This document shows, one piece after another, positions 1 to 6,843 of a stretch of DNA of 14,430 nt; the first letter of the stretch is position 1; the number at the start of each line of letters is the position of its first letter. This stretch comes from Nitrososphaerales archaeon (GTDB lineage Archaea; Thermoproteota; Nitrososphaeria; Nitrososphaerales; Gagatemarchaeaceae). The position numbers and the translations under genes were made by a program. The stretch covers positions 1-14,430 of the forward strand of contig JASHVX010000034.1 in assembly GCA_030044375.1 (NCBI GenBank), written 5' to 3'. The notes beneath the pieces were generated by a model that had not been told where the DNA came from, made no database searches, and saw only the letters and a list, made by a program, of their open reading frames with translations.

Positions 1-113
1 TCGCCGACCTGGGCTGGGGCCTGACATACAGGTTCGGCGGCGGCCTGGCCTCGAGCGCCACCAGCCACTTCGTCTGGGACATAGTCATCTTCATCGTCCG
101 ACCCATCCGTTAG
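1..113 (+). CDS. Probable CPBP (CAAX-type) intramembrane protease, C-terminal end only
   Basis: The reading frame is open from the left edge (codons in phase from base 3) to TAG at 111-113, giving 36 C-terminal residues. A glycine-rich stretch is followed by SHFVWDIVIFIVRPI. A His-aromatic-x-Trp-Asp motif at the start of a last hydrophobic helix is typical of the final conserved motif of CPBP-family intramembrane endopeptidases. These are membrane metal- or glutamate-dependent proteases first known from CAAX prenyl-protein processing. Only the tail is visible, so substrate, length and start cannot be judged. It is separated from the next gene by 42 bases that carry that gene's promoter, so it is probably the end of a different transcript. 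Another polytopic membrane protein with a similar tail is possible. Confidence 0.5.
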   Translation, partial: ADLGWGLTYRFGGGLASSATSHFVWDIVIFIVRPIR

Positions 114-125
114 TCTGGGCAAACG

Positions 126-133
126 AATAATAT
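126..133 (+). promoter_or_regulatory. TATA-like box for the first thiolase-fold gene
   Basis: AATAATAT is the only AT-rich octamer in a GC-rich stretch between the protease-like stop at 113 and the GTG at 156. Its centre lies about 26 bases upstream of that GTG. In archaea transcription starts roughly 25 bases after the TATA centre, so the mRNA would begin at or next to the start codon (leaderless). No Shine-Dalgarno match is seen upstream of the GTG. Confidence 0.5.
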
Positions 134-155
134 CGCGCCCTCGGGGGCCCGAGGC

Positions 156-1295
156 GTGGCTGAAAGGATAGGGATCGTCGGCGTAGGATACGAAGGGTTC
201 AGGCCGGCCATCACAGACGTCTCCACCAGGGAGCTCATGTATCTCGCGGCCTCCAAGGCGTACGGCGACGCGGGCATCGACCCCAGGAAGGAGATAGGCT
301 CGTTCATCTGCTGCACCGAGGACTTCTGGGAGGGCTGGAGCATCACCGACGAGATGGTGCCCGACCAGGTGGGAGGGGCGCGGAGGCCCGTCTGCACCGT
401 GCCGGCCGACGGCGTCATAGGGCTTGGCCATGCAGCGATGCACATCAGGTCTGGGGTGGCGGACGTGGTGTCGGTCGAGGCTCACAGCAAGGTCGCCGAT
501 GTTGTCGACAAGCAGAGGGTCGAGAACCTCGCGCTGGACCCTCAGCTGCACAGGGTGGCCGGGGTCAACGGCGACATACTGGCAGGCTTGGAGATGAGCG
601 CGTTCATGAAGCGCAAAGGGGTGACGAGGGATGAGGTCAGTCAGGTCGTCAAGACCGAGAAGGGGAACGCATCGCTGAACCCGAGGGCGAGCTACGGGGG
701 CGCGCTGGGTGTCGAAGAGATCGGAGAGGCCGAACCGGTCGCGGACCCCCTCAGGAGGTTCGACAAGGCCGACTACGCCGAGGCCGGGGTGGTGCTCGTG
801 GTGGCGTCGGAGAGCTGGATAAGGAGGAACAAGAAGGACGCGGTCTACGTCGACGGGGTCGCGTGGCGCTCGTGCGCCCCATGGTTCGACGGCGGGGACG
901 CCGGGACCGCCAGATACGCCTCCGACTCGTACGCCGCGGTGAAGAAGCAGGCAGGGTTCAGGGACCTCGACTCGTTCGACGTCCTCGAGCTGGACGACAC
1001 TTACTCCTTCAAGCTGCTGCAGCACCTGATGTCTCTCGGCTTAGACAAGAGGTCCGCGCTCGCGACGCTGGCAGACAAGAAGCGCAGGCTGAACCCCAGC
1101 GGCGGCTCGCTGGGCACCGGATATCTCATCGAGGCGAACGGGTCGCACAAGGTGCTGGAGTGCGTCCTCCAGATCAGAGGCGTGGCTGGGCCGAACCAAG
1201 TCAAGAGGGCTGGCAGCGCGCTCGCCGTGTCGTGGAGAGGGAACCCGACCGGGACGGGGGCGGCGGTCGCGCTTTCGGGGGCGAGCTCGGCATGA
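156..1295 (+). CDS. Thiolase-fold protein lacking the catalytic Cys and His (acetyl-CoA acetyltransferase-like)
   Basis: This 379-residue protein has the thiolase-superfamily layout: an N-terminal GIVGVGYEGF strand, a central ADG...GHAAMHI helix region, and a C-terminal NPSGGSLGTGYL loop near residues 313-324. Its length fits SCP2/SCPx-type thiolases. By my alignment, the nucleophile segment (usually CxSG) reads PADG at 83-86, the HDxF box reads DDTY at 280-283, and the usual GHP has become GYL at 322-324. The standard Claisen cysteine and histidine are therefore missing and a tyrosine sits at the histidine site. Ordinary thiolysis is unlikely. Cysteine-less thiolase-fold aldolases that pair with DUF35 proteins (Ltp2 type) are a known precedent. 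A structural partner for the second thiolase-fold protein is also possible. The GTG start is chosen because it lies where a leaderless transcript from the box at 126-133 would begin. The stop overlaps the next ATG by four bases (ATGA), so translation is probably coupled. Confidence 0.85.
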   Translation: MAERIGIVGVGYEGFRPAITDVSTRELMYLAASKAYGDAGIDPRKEIGSFICCTEDFWEGWSITDEMVPDQVGGARRPVCTVPADGVIGLGHAAMHIRSGVADVVSVEAHSKVADVVDKQRVENLALDPQLHRVAGVNGDILAGLEMSAFMKRKGVTRDEVSQVVKTEKGNASLNPRASYGGALGVEEIGEAEPVADPLRRFDKADYAEAGVVLVVASESWIRRNKKDAVYVDGVAWRSCAPWFDGGDAGTARYASDSYAAVKKQAGFRDLDSFDVLELDDTYSFKLLQHLMSLGLDKRSALATLADKKRRLNPSGGSLGTGYLIEANGSHKVLECVLQIRGVAGPNQVKRAGSALAVSWRGNPTGTGAAVALSGASSA

Positions 1296-2449
1296 AGCGC
1301 GTGGCAGTGGTAGGGGCAGGGATGACGAAGTTCAGGCGGCGCATGCTGGAGACAGGGAGGGAGCTCTCCTTCGAGGCGACTAGGATGGCGCTGGACTCCG
1401 CGAGGATGGAAATGAAGGACGTGGAGTCCGTGGTCATGGGCACCGCGCCCGACGCCTTCGACGGGGTCCACATGAAGGAGGAGTACCTGATGGACGGCGC
1501 GGGAGGGACGAACAAGCCCTACAGCCGGGTGTACGTCGGAGGCGGCACCGGGGTCTTCGCGCCGGTCGCGGGCTGGTGGCACGTCGCCTCCGGGATGTTC
1601 GACACGTGCATGGTCGTGTCGGAGGAGAAGATGTCTCCACTGCACCCGCACCCGCAGTACGCCTTCTGGAGCATATTCGACCACACGCTCGAGAGGCCTC
1701 TGGGAGTCACGCTCCTCTGGATCTTCTCGCTCGAGATGAGACGCTACATGGCCGTACACAAGGTCAAGGAGGAGGACATCGCGCTCGTCTCGGTCAAGAA
1801 CAAGGGAAACGCGATGGACCACCCCTGCGCCCAGCTGCCTGCCAGGATCACCGTAGACGACGTGATGAAGAGCGAGCCCATATGCCTCCCTGTGAAGAGG
1901 CTCGACGTCTCTCCCACCTCGGACGGGGCCGCGGCCCTGATGCTGGTATCGGAGGACGTCGTGCACAAGTACACGGACGACCCCGTGTGGATCGACGGGG
2001 TAGGCTGGAACGTCGACACGCAGTATTGGACGAACAGGGACCTGTACTATCCGCGCTACGTCGAGGCCGCGGCCAGGATGGCGTACAAGATGGCGAAGAT
2101 CGACAACCCGCGCAAGCAGATAGACTTCGCTGAGGTATACGACCCCTTCGACTACAAGGAGCTCCACCACATCGAAGGCGTCATGCTGGCGGGGAAGGGA
2201 GAGGCTCCCAAGCTGACCAGGGAGGGGGTCACGCAGAGGGACGGCGACCTCCCGATAAATCCGTCCGGCGGCCTGCTCGGGGTCGGCAACCCCATCGCGG
2301 CGGCAGGGACGATGAAGGTCTGCGAGCTGTTCTGGCAGCTCAGGGGAGAGGCCGGGAAGAGGCAGGTCAAGAAGGAGGTCAACAGGGGCCTCGCACAGGC
2401 CTGGGGCGACTTACTACAAGTGGGGACTGTCATTACGATGAAGCGGTAA
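1292..2449 (+). CDS. Second thiolase-fold protein lacking the catalytic Cys (thiolase/aldolase-like)
   Basis: The 385-residue product is a paralogue-like partner of the preceding gene and shares the thiolase fold: N-terminal VAVVGAGMTKF, a DVSPTSDGAAAL segment near 205-215, and the C-terminal LPINPSGGLLGVGNP loop at 320-334. The nucleophile position falls in VGGGTG (82-87), so Cys is replaced by a small residue. The HDxF box is YDPF at 283-286, with Tyr in place of His, and the GHP motif is GNP at 332-334. A tyrosine in the HDxF box with no Cys recalls Ltp2-type retro-aldolases of steroid side-chain degradation, which work with a DUF35 partner. The exact reaction here is inferred, not shown. 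The frame is open further upstream to 863, but the ATG at 1292 gives the family N-terminus and a four-base overlap with the first gene. The pair probably forms a hetero-oligomer, perhaps with the DUF35 proteins encoded 3.4 kb downstream. Confidence 0.85.
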   Translation: MKRVAVVGAGMTKFRRRMLETGRELSFEATRMALDSARMEMKDVESVVMGTAPDAFDGVHMKEEYLMDGAGGTNKPYSRVYVGGGTGVFAPVAGWWHVASGMFDTCMVVSEEKMSPLHPHPQYAFWSIFDHTLERPLGVTLLWIFSLEMRRYMAVHKVKEEDIALVSVKNKGNAMDHPCAQLPARITVDDVMKSEPICLPVKRLDVSPTSDGAAALMLVSEDVVHKYTDDPVWIDGVGWNVDTQYWTNRDLYYPRYVEAAARMAYKMAKIDNPRKQIDFAEVYDPFDYKELHHIEGVMLAGKGEAPKLTREGVTQRDGDLPINPSGGLLGVGNPIAAAGTMKVCELFWQLRGEAGKRQVKKEVNRGLAQAWGDLLQVGTVITMKR

Positions 2450-3365
2450 CGCCTTCTCGAGCGACCCTGTCACCCGCTAGTTTCGTGTACTTCGAGGGCC
2501 AGACTCCACCCGCACCAACAGCGCCCAGTTCGCCCCGAAGTCTAAGCGCGTCCTCTAGTTTTCTCTGTTTGAGCTTGTCTGCGAAACCAACTTCGCGGCA
2601 GAACCTGCCCACATCGTCGGTCCTGTTCAGGGTGAAAACCCAATTTGCGTCGTTTGCGACGCCCAGGTTTGTCTTCTGACCGCGCCTTGAATTGACTCTC
2701 AATCTACCCGGATGGTAGCCTAGTTGGAGCGCGCCAGGTCACGGCGGTATCGTACTAGTTCGTAGTCTGAGTTAGAGACGCACAAGCCTACTTAGAGCCT
2801 TGGGCCCGTTCCGTGCAGCCAAGCTCGTGACCGGGCAGCCCTCAGCCGTAAAGAAGCCCCTTAGAAAGCGGGCAGGACTCCGTATGCTCTGCTTCAACAG
2901 GTCGAAGGGTTGAGTCGCAAGCCCGTACAGTTCCACGCTCGTCACTTTGACATTATACCACCTTCCACCGTCGTCCTCGGTAGTCCAGACCCTGTAAGGT
3001 CTCCTGCGTGAGAGGAGTGAGTTCGTCGCCGCCGCGAATTCGCCGGCGAATGACTGCGAGCGCACCTTGAGGCGCATCCTAGCGCCGCCGTCTGAGGTGT
3101 CGCCCCAGCCGTCTCCAAGCCAGCCACCCAAGTAGAAGCTGAGAGAGTCACTCCGCGACGCGTCGAGTTGCAAGACGTTGGTGAAGGGAGACGTGTCGCC
3201 AGCAACCCATCTCCGCAGGGTAGCTCTCGATGGAATGCGTATGCCCTCAGACACCAGGGTCGATACAAGCTCCGACTGCGGCCCGGTCCAGCCAGCGTCA
3301 ACCAGTCCTTTGATGGCCCTGTACGCCTTCATCCGCTCTTCGAGCGGCGAGAACCTCCGTTCCAT
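2433..3365 (-). pseudogene. Frameshifted LAGLIDADG-type homing endonuclease
   Basis: Three consecutive minus-strand frames together make one protein. Frame one starts at ATG 3365 and runs to a stop at 2772-2774 (197 residues). It has a helix-turn-helix-like segment (RATLRRWVAGD, 48-57), a first LAGLIDADG-like motif FYLGGWLGDGW (77-87) and a second, FLRGFFTAEG (167-176). The family sequence then continues in a second frame (SDYELVRYRRDLARS) that stops at 2720-2722. It resumes in a third frame (LGYHPGRLRVNSRRG..., then WVFTLNRTDDVGRFCREVGF and KQRKLEDAL) to the stop at 2433-2435. Two single-base deletions would explain both shifts. They may be real decay or assembly errors. Homing endonucleases of this type cut DNA and spread selfishly. 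Base composition looks less GC-rich than in the flanking genes, which fits transfer. The 3' end overlaps the second thiolase-fold gene by 17 bases, and the 5' end faces the ligase gene across a shared TATA box. Confidence 0.7.
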
Positions 3366-3385
3366 CTTCGCGGAAAGGATTCTGG

Positions 3386-3392
3386 CTTATAA
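3386..3392. promoter_or_regulatory. Palindromic TATA box between the endonuclease remnant and the ligase
   Basis: CTTATAA contains the palindrome TTATAA and can be read as an archaeal TATA box on both strands. Its centre is about 24 bases from the endonuclease ATG at 3365 on the minus strand. It is about 31 bases from the in-frame TTG at 3421 of the ligase on the plus strand. One box may therefore serve both genes, each with an almost leaderless transcript. Confidence 0.5.
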
Positions 3393-3420
3393 CCACCACG
3401 TGGGCGCGAATGACCGTCAA

Positions 3421-5343
3421 TTGGCCGCAGGCAGAGTGCTCTGGGAGCCGGACCCGTCCTTCGCGAGGAAGACCTCCATCAGCGCCTACATGAAGTGGCT
3501 GGAGAAGCGCGGCGCCTCGTTCGACTCGTATGGCGACCTCTGGAAGTGGTCGGTCGACGACATCGACGGGTTCTGGGGCTCGATATGGAAGTACTTCGAC
3601 GTGGCCGACGCAGACTATCCCGTCCTCGAAGAGAGGAAGATGCCAGGCGCCAAGTGGTTCCCGGGCGCGGACGTCAACTTCGCCGGACACGTCTTCAGGC
3701 AGGTCCGCGAAGGCACGGCCCTGATCTGCAAGGCCGAGGGAGGGCGCGAGCAATCTCTGACGTGGGAGTCGCTCGAGAAGAGGACGGCGGCACTAGCCGC
3801 AACCCTCAGGGAGATGGGCGTGGCCGCAGGCGACCGGGTCGCGGCATACATAGCGAACGGGCCCGAAGCCGTCGTGGGCCTCCTGGCGTGCGCGAGCGTC
3901 GGGGCGGTCTGGTCGAGCTGTCCCCCTGAGTTCGGGGCGCCTGCCGTGGTCGACAGGTTCGGGCAGATTGGCCCGAAGGTGCTCCTGGCCGCTGACGGAT
4001 ACTCGTACGGCGGCAAGTGGATTGACAGGTCCGGAGAGGTGAAGAAGATCGCGGCCAGCCTCCCCGGGGCCAAGGTGATAGGGGTCGGCGGCGGGGTAGC
4101 AGGCGCCTCGTGGGACGACGCGGTCTCCGGAAAGGCGCGGCCGGAATACGAGCCCCTCCCCTTCGACCAGCCGCTCTGGGTCCTGTACTCGTCGGGGACC
4201 ACGGGACTGCCGAAGCCGATAGTGCACAGCCAGGGCGGGATACTCGTCGAGCTCCTGAAGGAGCTCGCGCTCCACAACGACATAAGGCAGGGGGACCGGT
4301 TCTTCTGGTTCACGACCACGGGGTGGATGATGTGGAACTACCTGGTGGGCGGGCTGCTGCTTGGGGCGACGTTGGTGCTCTATGCAGGGAGCCCGGGCTA
4401 CCCGAGCCTCGACGCGCTCTGGGACCTGGCCGAGAGCACCGACATGACATTCCTGGGGACCAGCGCCGCGTTCCTCTCGTCCTGCGAGAAGGCCGGCCTT
4501 GAGCCGCGGTCCACCCATGGGCTCAAGAGACTGAGGGGCATCGGATCGACAGGTTCGCCCCTCTCAGAGGGGAGCTTCGACTGGGTGTACTCGAAGGCGA
4601 AGGAGGAAGTGTGGCTGGCCTCCATAAGCGGGGGGACAGACGTATGCACGGCGTTCGTCGGGGGCTGTCCCGTGCTGCCTGTGAACTCGGGCGAGATACA
4701 GTGCAGGTGCCTGGGGGCCAAGGTCGAGGCCTACGACGCCGAGGGCAAGCCGGTCGTCGGGAAGATGGGCGAGCTCGTGATCACGGAACCGATGCCCAGC
4801 ATGCCGCTCTTCTTCTGGGGAGACGAGGACGGCTCGCGGTACAGGGAGAGCTACTTCAGCGCGTACCCCGGCGTCTGGAGGCACGGCGACTGGATCCAGG
4901 TCACCCCGAGGGGCACCTGCGTGATTTACGGCCGCTCCGACGCGACCATCAAGAGGCTGGGGGTGCGGATAGGGACCAGCGAGATCTACCGTTCGGTGGA
5001 GTCGATGCCGGAGGTGACCGACTGTGTCGCGGTAGACGTAGAGAGGCCAGGAGGCCAGCCGCGCCTCGTCCTGTTCGTAGTCTTGGCAGCCGGCAGGAAG
5101 CTGGACCAGCAGACGGCCGACGCCATCAGGCAGAAGGTGAAGTCGGACCTCTCTCCCAGATACGTGCCGGACGAGGTGGTGGAGGTCGAGTCTGTCCCTA
5201 GGACGCTAAGCGGGAAGAGGCTCGAAGTCCCCATCAAGAGGATACTGATGGGCGCGGACCCGTGGACCACGGTGAGCGCGGGGGCGCTCGCGGACCCTAC
5301 GTCGCTGCAGCAGTACGTAGAATACGCGAAGCGGGCGGCGTGA
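3421..5343 (+). CDS. Acetoacetyl-CoA synthetase (acetoacetate-CoA ligase) type AMP-forming enzyme
   Basis: The enzyme would convert acetoacetate (or a related 3-oxo or short-chain acid), ATP and CoA to the acyl-CoA, AMP and pyrophosphate in the cytosol. The N-terminus (LWEPDPSFARKTSISAYMKWL) and the WFPGADVNFAGHVF segment are characteristic of acetoacetyl-CoA synthetases. The AMP-binding P-loop YSSGTTGLPKP lies near residues 256-266. FFWFTTTGWMMWNYL, SGGTDVCTAF and the hinge-region HGDW...YGRSDATIKRLGVRIG follow. The C-terminal SGK (597-599) supplies the catalytic lysine. All core motifs are intact and about 640 residues is the normal family length. The frame is open back to 3178, but that part is antisense to the endonuclease remnant and unlike the family. 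TTG 3421 is preferred from the TATA box at 3386-3392, and GTG 3436 is an alternative. The product acetoacetyl-CoA is the substrate of the canonical thiolase at 7923. Propionyl- or acetyl-CoA synthetase activity is less likely. Confidence 0.85.
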   Translation: MAAGRVLWEPDPSFARKTSISAYMKWLEKRGASFDSYGDLWKWSVDDIDGFWGSIWKYFDVADADYPVLEERKMPGAKWFPGADVNFAGHVFRQVREGTALICKAEGGREQSLTWESLEKRTAALAATLREMGVAAGDRVAAYIANGPEAVVGLLACASVGAVWSSCPPEFGAPAVVDRFGQIGPKVLLAADGYSYGGKWIDRSGEVKKIAASLPGAKVIGVGGGVAGASWDDAVSGKARPEYEPLPFDQPLWVLYSSGTTGLPKPIVHSQGGILVELLKELALHNDIRQGDRFFWFTTTGWMMWNYLVGGLLLGATLVLYAGSPGYPSLDALWDLAESTDMTFLGTSAAFLSSCEKAGLEPRSTHGLKRLRGIGSTGSPLSEGSFDWVYSKAKEEVWLASISGGTDVCTAFVGGCPVLPVNSGEIQCRCLGAKVEAYDAEGKPVVGKMGELVITEPMPSMPLFFWGDEDGSRYRESYFSAYPGVWRHGDWIQVTPRGTCVIYGRSDATIKRLGVRIGTSEIYRSVESMPEVTDCVAVDVERPGGQPRLVLFVVLAAGRKLDQQTADAIRQKVKSDLSPRYVPDEVVEVESVPRTLSGKRLEVPIKRILMGADPWTTVSAGALADPTSLQQYVEYAKRAA

Positions 5344-5521
5344 ACCGGCCCTGGCTGAGCCGAGCTCGTCTGGCAGGGACTGGGGCAGGACGCGCCCTGA
5401 CGCGGCGCGGCTCCTGTTCTGCGCAGGTGCGTCCCTTGCGAGCGCGGCCGGGCTTGCTGCTCTCGCCTTCGTCGCCCTGGGGGTCGGGCTCAGCCCGGCC
5501 CGCGAGCCCGGCCTTGCGATC

Positions 5522-5803
5522 TTGGCCGTCGTCCTGGTGGGGACGGGCCTGGGAGCAGGCGCCGCGACCAAGTGCCTGCGCCGCGGCCTCGCCGCGGTCC
5601 TGTGTGACGGCCTGACAGCCGTAGCGGTGGGCCTCTTCCTCGTCGGCGGATACTTGGTGACCGCGGCGTACCTCCCTGGCGGCGTGGCGACCGCCTTCGG
5701 GAGCCTGCTGGCCTTCGGCGTGGGAACGTGCTACGTAGCCGCCGCCCTCGCGGCGATAGAGCTGGCGAACAGGCTGCGGTCGAAGGCGGCCAGGAAGGGA
5801 TGA
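5522..5803 (+). CDS. Small polytopic membrane protein, start uncertain
   Basis: From TTG 5522 this frame gives 93 residues rich in Ala, Gly, Leu and Val, with hydrophobic segments near 1-16, 22-51 and 54-82 and a basic C-terminus (RLRSKAARKG), as in a small inner-membrane protein. The frame stays open upstream to a TAG at 5318. The upstream part also reads like a membrane helix (LLFCAGASLASAAGLAALAF from about 5411), but it contains no ATG, GTG or TTG. The true gene may start at a CTG (5351 or 5414), or TTG 5522 may be an annotation minimum. I do not recognise a family and no function is claimed. It lies between the ligase and the DUF35 pair on the same strand and could be cotranscribed with them. 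Confidence 0.5.
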   Translation: MAVVLVGTGLGAGAATKCLRRGLAAVLCDGLTAVAVGLFLVGGYLVTAAYLPGGVATAFGSLLAFGVGTCYVAAALAAIELANRLRSKAARKG

Positions 5804-5823
5804 GGGGCGGTCCGAGAGAAAGG

Positions 5824-5831
5824 CTTGAAAT
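5824..5831 (+). promoter_or_regulatory. Weak TATA-like element upstream of the DUF35 pair
   Basis: CTTGAAAT stands out in a GC-rich spacer, with its centre about 32 bases before the TTG at 5860. The match to an archaeal box A is poor. The DUF35 genes may instead be read from upstream. Confidence 0.25.
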
Positions 5832-5859
5832 GCCTGGCCGGGGGGGCTAAGGAAGCAGC

Positions 5860-6369
5860 TTGAGCTCCAAGATACGGGACTACCCTGGCACCGAGGTCGA
5901 CCCGAAGGAGCTGCAGGCGGGCAAGTTTCTCACTACGAGGTACGAGACAGTGCTCAGGTACTCCTGGACCTCCGGCGTGGCCATCAGCAGGTTCCTGGAC
6001 GGCCTGAAGGAGGGAGAGCTTTGGGCTACGAAGTGCGACAGGTGCGGCAGGGTGCTTGTCCCGCCGAGGGCGTACTGCGAGGAGGACTTCGCCCCTATCG
6101 ACAAGTGGGTCCGCGTGAAGGACACGGGGACGGTCAACACATTCTCGATAAGCTACGTCAACAACGACGCGAGCAGGAGGAAGAAGCCCATCATAGTGGC
6201 CGTGATAGACATCGATGGCGCGTCTCCGGGAATGGGCATCCTGCACATAATGGGCGGCGTCGACCCGCAGAAGGTGCACGTCGGGATGAAGGTAGAGGCG
6301 GTCTGGAAGCCGAAGGCCGAGAGGGCAGGGGCGATCACAGACATAACTCACTTCAGGCCGAGGGTCTGA
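5860..6369 (+). CDS. DUF35 zinc-ribbon/OB-fold protein, thiolase partner (first copy)
   Basis: This 169-residue protein has the DUF35 layout: a helical N-terminus (SRFLDGLKEGELWATKC), a rubredoxin-like zinc ribbon, then an OB-fold beta domain ending in VGMKVEAVWKPK. The ribbon shows C59, C62 and C73, but the fourth position is Asp76 (CEED) instead of Cys, so the site has three Cys ligands and a possible Asp ligand. DUF35 proteins bind thiolase-fold enzymes. In archaea they bridge acetoacetyl-CoA thiolase and HMG-CoA synthase, and in bacteria they partner thiolases and Ltp2-type aldolases, where the OB domain is thought to hold the CoA moiety. The start is TTG at 5860, which gives the expected N-terminal length; no better in-frame ATG was seen. 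It is five bases upstream of a second DUF35 gene. Its likely partners are the cysteine-less thiolase-fold proteins at 156-2449. Confidence 0.85.
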   Translation: MSSKIRDYPGTEVDPKELQAGKFLTTRYETVLRYSWTSGVAISRFLDGLKEGELWATKCDRCGRVLVPPRAYCEEDFAPIDKWVRVKDTGTVNTFSISYVNNDASRRKKPIIVAVIDIDGASPGMGILHIMGGVDPQKVHVGMKVEAVWKPKAERAGAITDITHFRPRV

Positions 6370-6374
6370 GATCC

Positions 6375-6836
6375 ATGGCATTGAAAGAGAGGATAACGAG
6401 CACAGACAAGATCAGGTCGTGGACCGACCAGATCCCGTTCCACTACGAGTACACGGCCGGCGTCGCGGGTGAGAGGTTCCTGCGGGGCCTTCAGGAGGGA
6501 AAGGTCCTCGCCTCCGAGTGTGTTTCGTGCGGGAAGCTCCAGCTGCCGCCGAAGGCATACTGCGTCGACTGCTTCGCGCAGACCAAGAGATACAGGAGGG
6601 TCGGTCCGGAAGGGACTGTGGCCGCCCTGACCCGCAGCAGCGTCGGGTTCGAAGGCGAGCGCCTTCCGAGGCCCCAGGCGTTCGTCTACGTCACGTTCGA
6701 AGGCGTAGTGGGAGGCGTCGTCCACAGGGCATTGGGCGACGGCGTCGAGATAGGGTCGAAGGTGGCCCCAAGGTTCAAGGCGCAGGGCAAGCGGACGGGC
6801 TCGATGCTGGACATCGAAGGGTTCGCGAAAGCCTGA
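6375..6836 (+). CDS. DUF35 zinc-ribbon/OB-fold protein, thiolase partner (second copy)
   Basis: The 153-residue product resembles the preceding gene: a helical N-terminus (ERFLRGLQEGKVLASEC), a zinc ribbon with all four cysteines (C49, C52, C63, C66), and an OB-fold ending in VEIGSKVAPRFK. As a DUF35 protein it is expected to act as a non-catalytic or substrate-binding subunit of a thiolase-fold enzyme in the cytosol. The ATG at 6375 follows the upstream stop by five bases, so the two are almost certainly one operon. Two different DUF35 subunits next to a metabolic cluster with two different cysteine-less thiolase-fold subunits suggest paired specificity. Which goes with which cannot be read from the sequence. 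The 3' end faces the aminotransferase stop with only seven bases between them. Confidence 0.85.
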   Translation: MALKERITSTDKIRSWTDQIPFHYEYTAGVAGERFLRGLQEGKVLASECVSCGKLQLPPKAYCVDCFAQTKRYRRVGPEGTVAALTRSSVGFEGERLPRPQAFVYVTFEGVVGGVVHRALGDGVEIGSKVAPRFKAQGKRTGSMLDIEGFAKA

Positions 6837-6843
6837 GCGCCGG

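Noticed and set aside
863..1291. N-terminal extension of the second thiolase-fold gene
   Set aside because: The extension reads as an Arg-rich shadow of the first gene, and the ATG at 1292 starts exactly at the family N-terminus.
1001..2170. Long open minus-strand frame opposite the thiolase-fold pair
   Set aside because: It is Arg/Pro/Val/His-rich with no family motif and lies antisense to two well-supported genes. This is typical of GC-rich shadow frames.
3178..3420. N-terminal extension of the acetoacetyl-CoA synthetase
   Set aside because: The extra 81 residues are antisense to the endonuclease remnant and unlike the family, and the TATA box lies inside this stretch.
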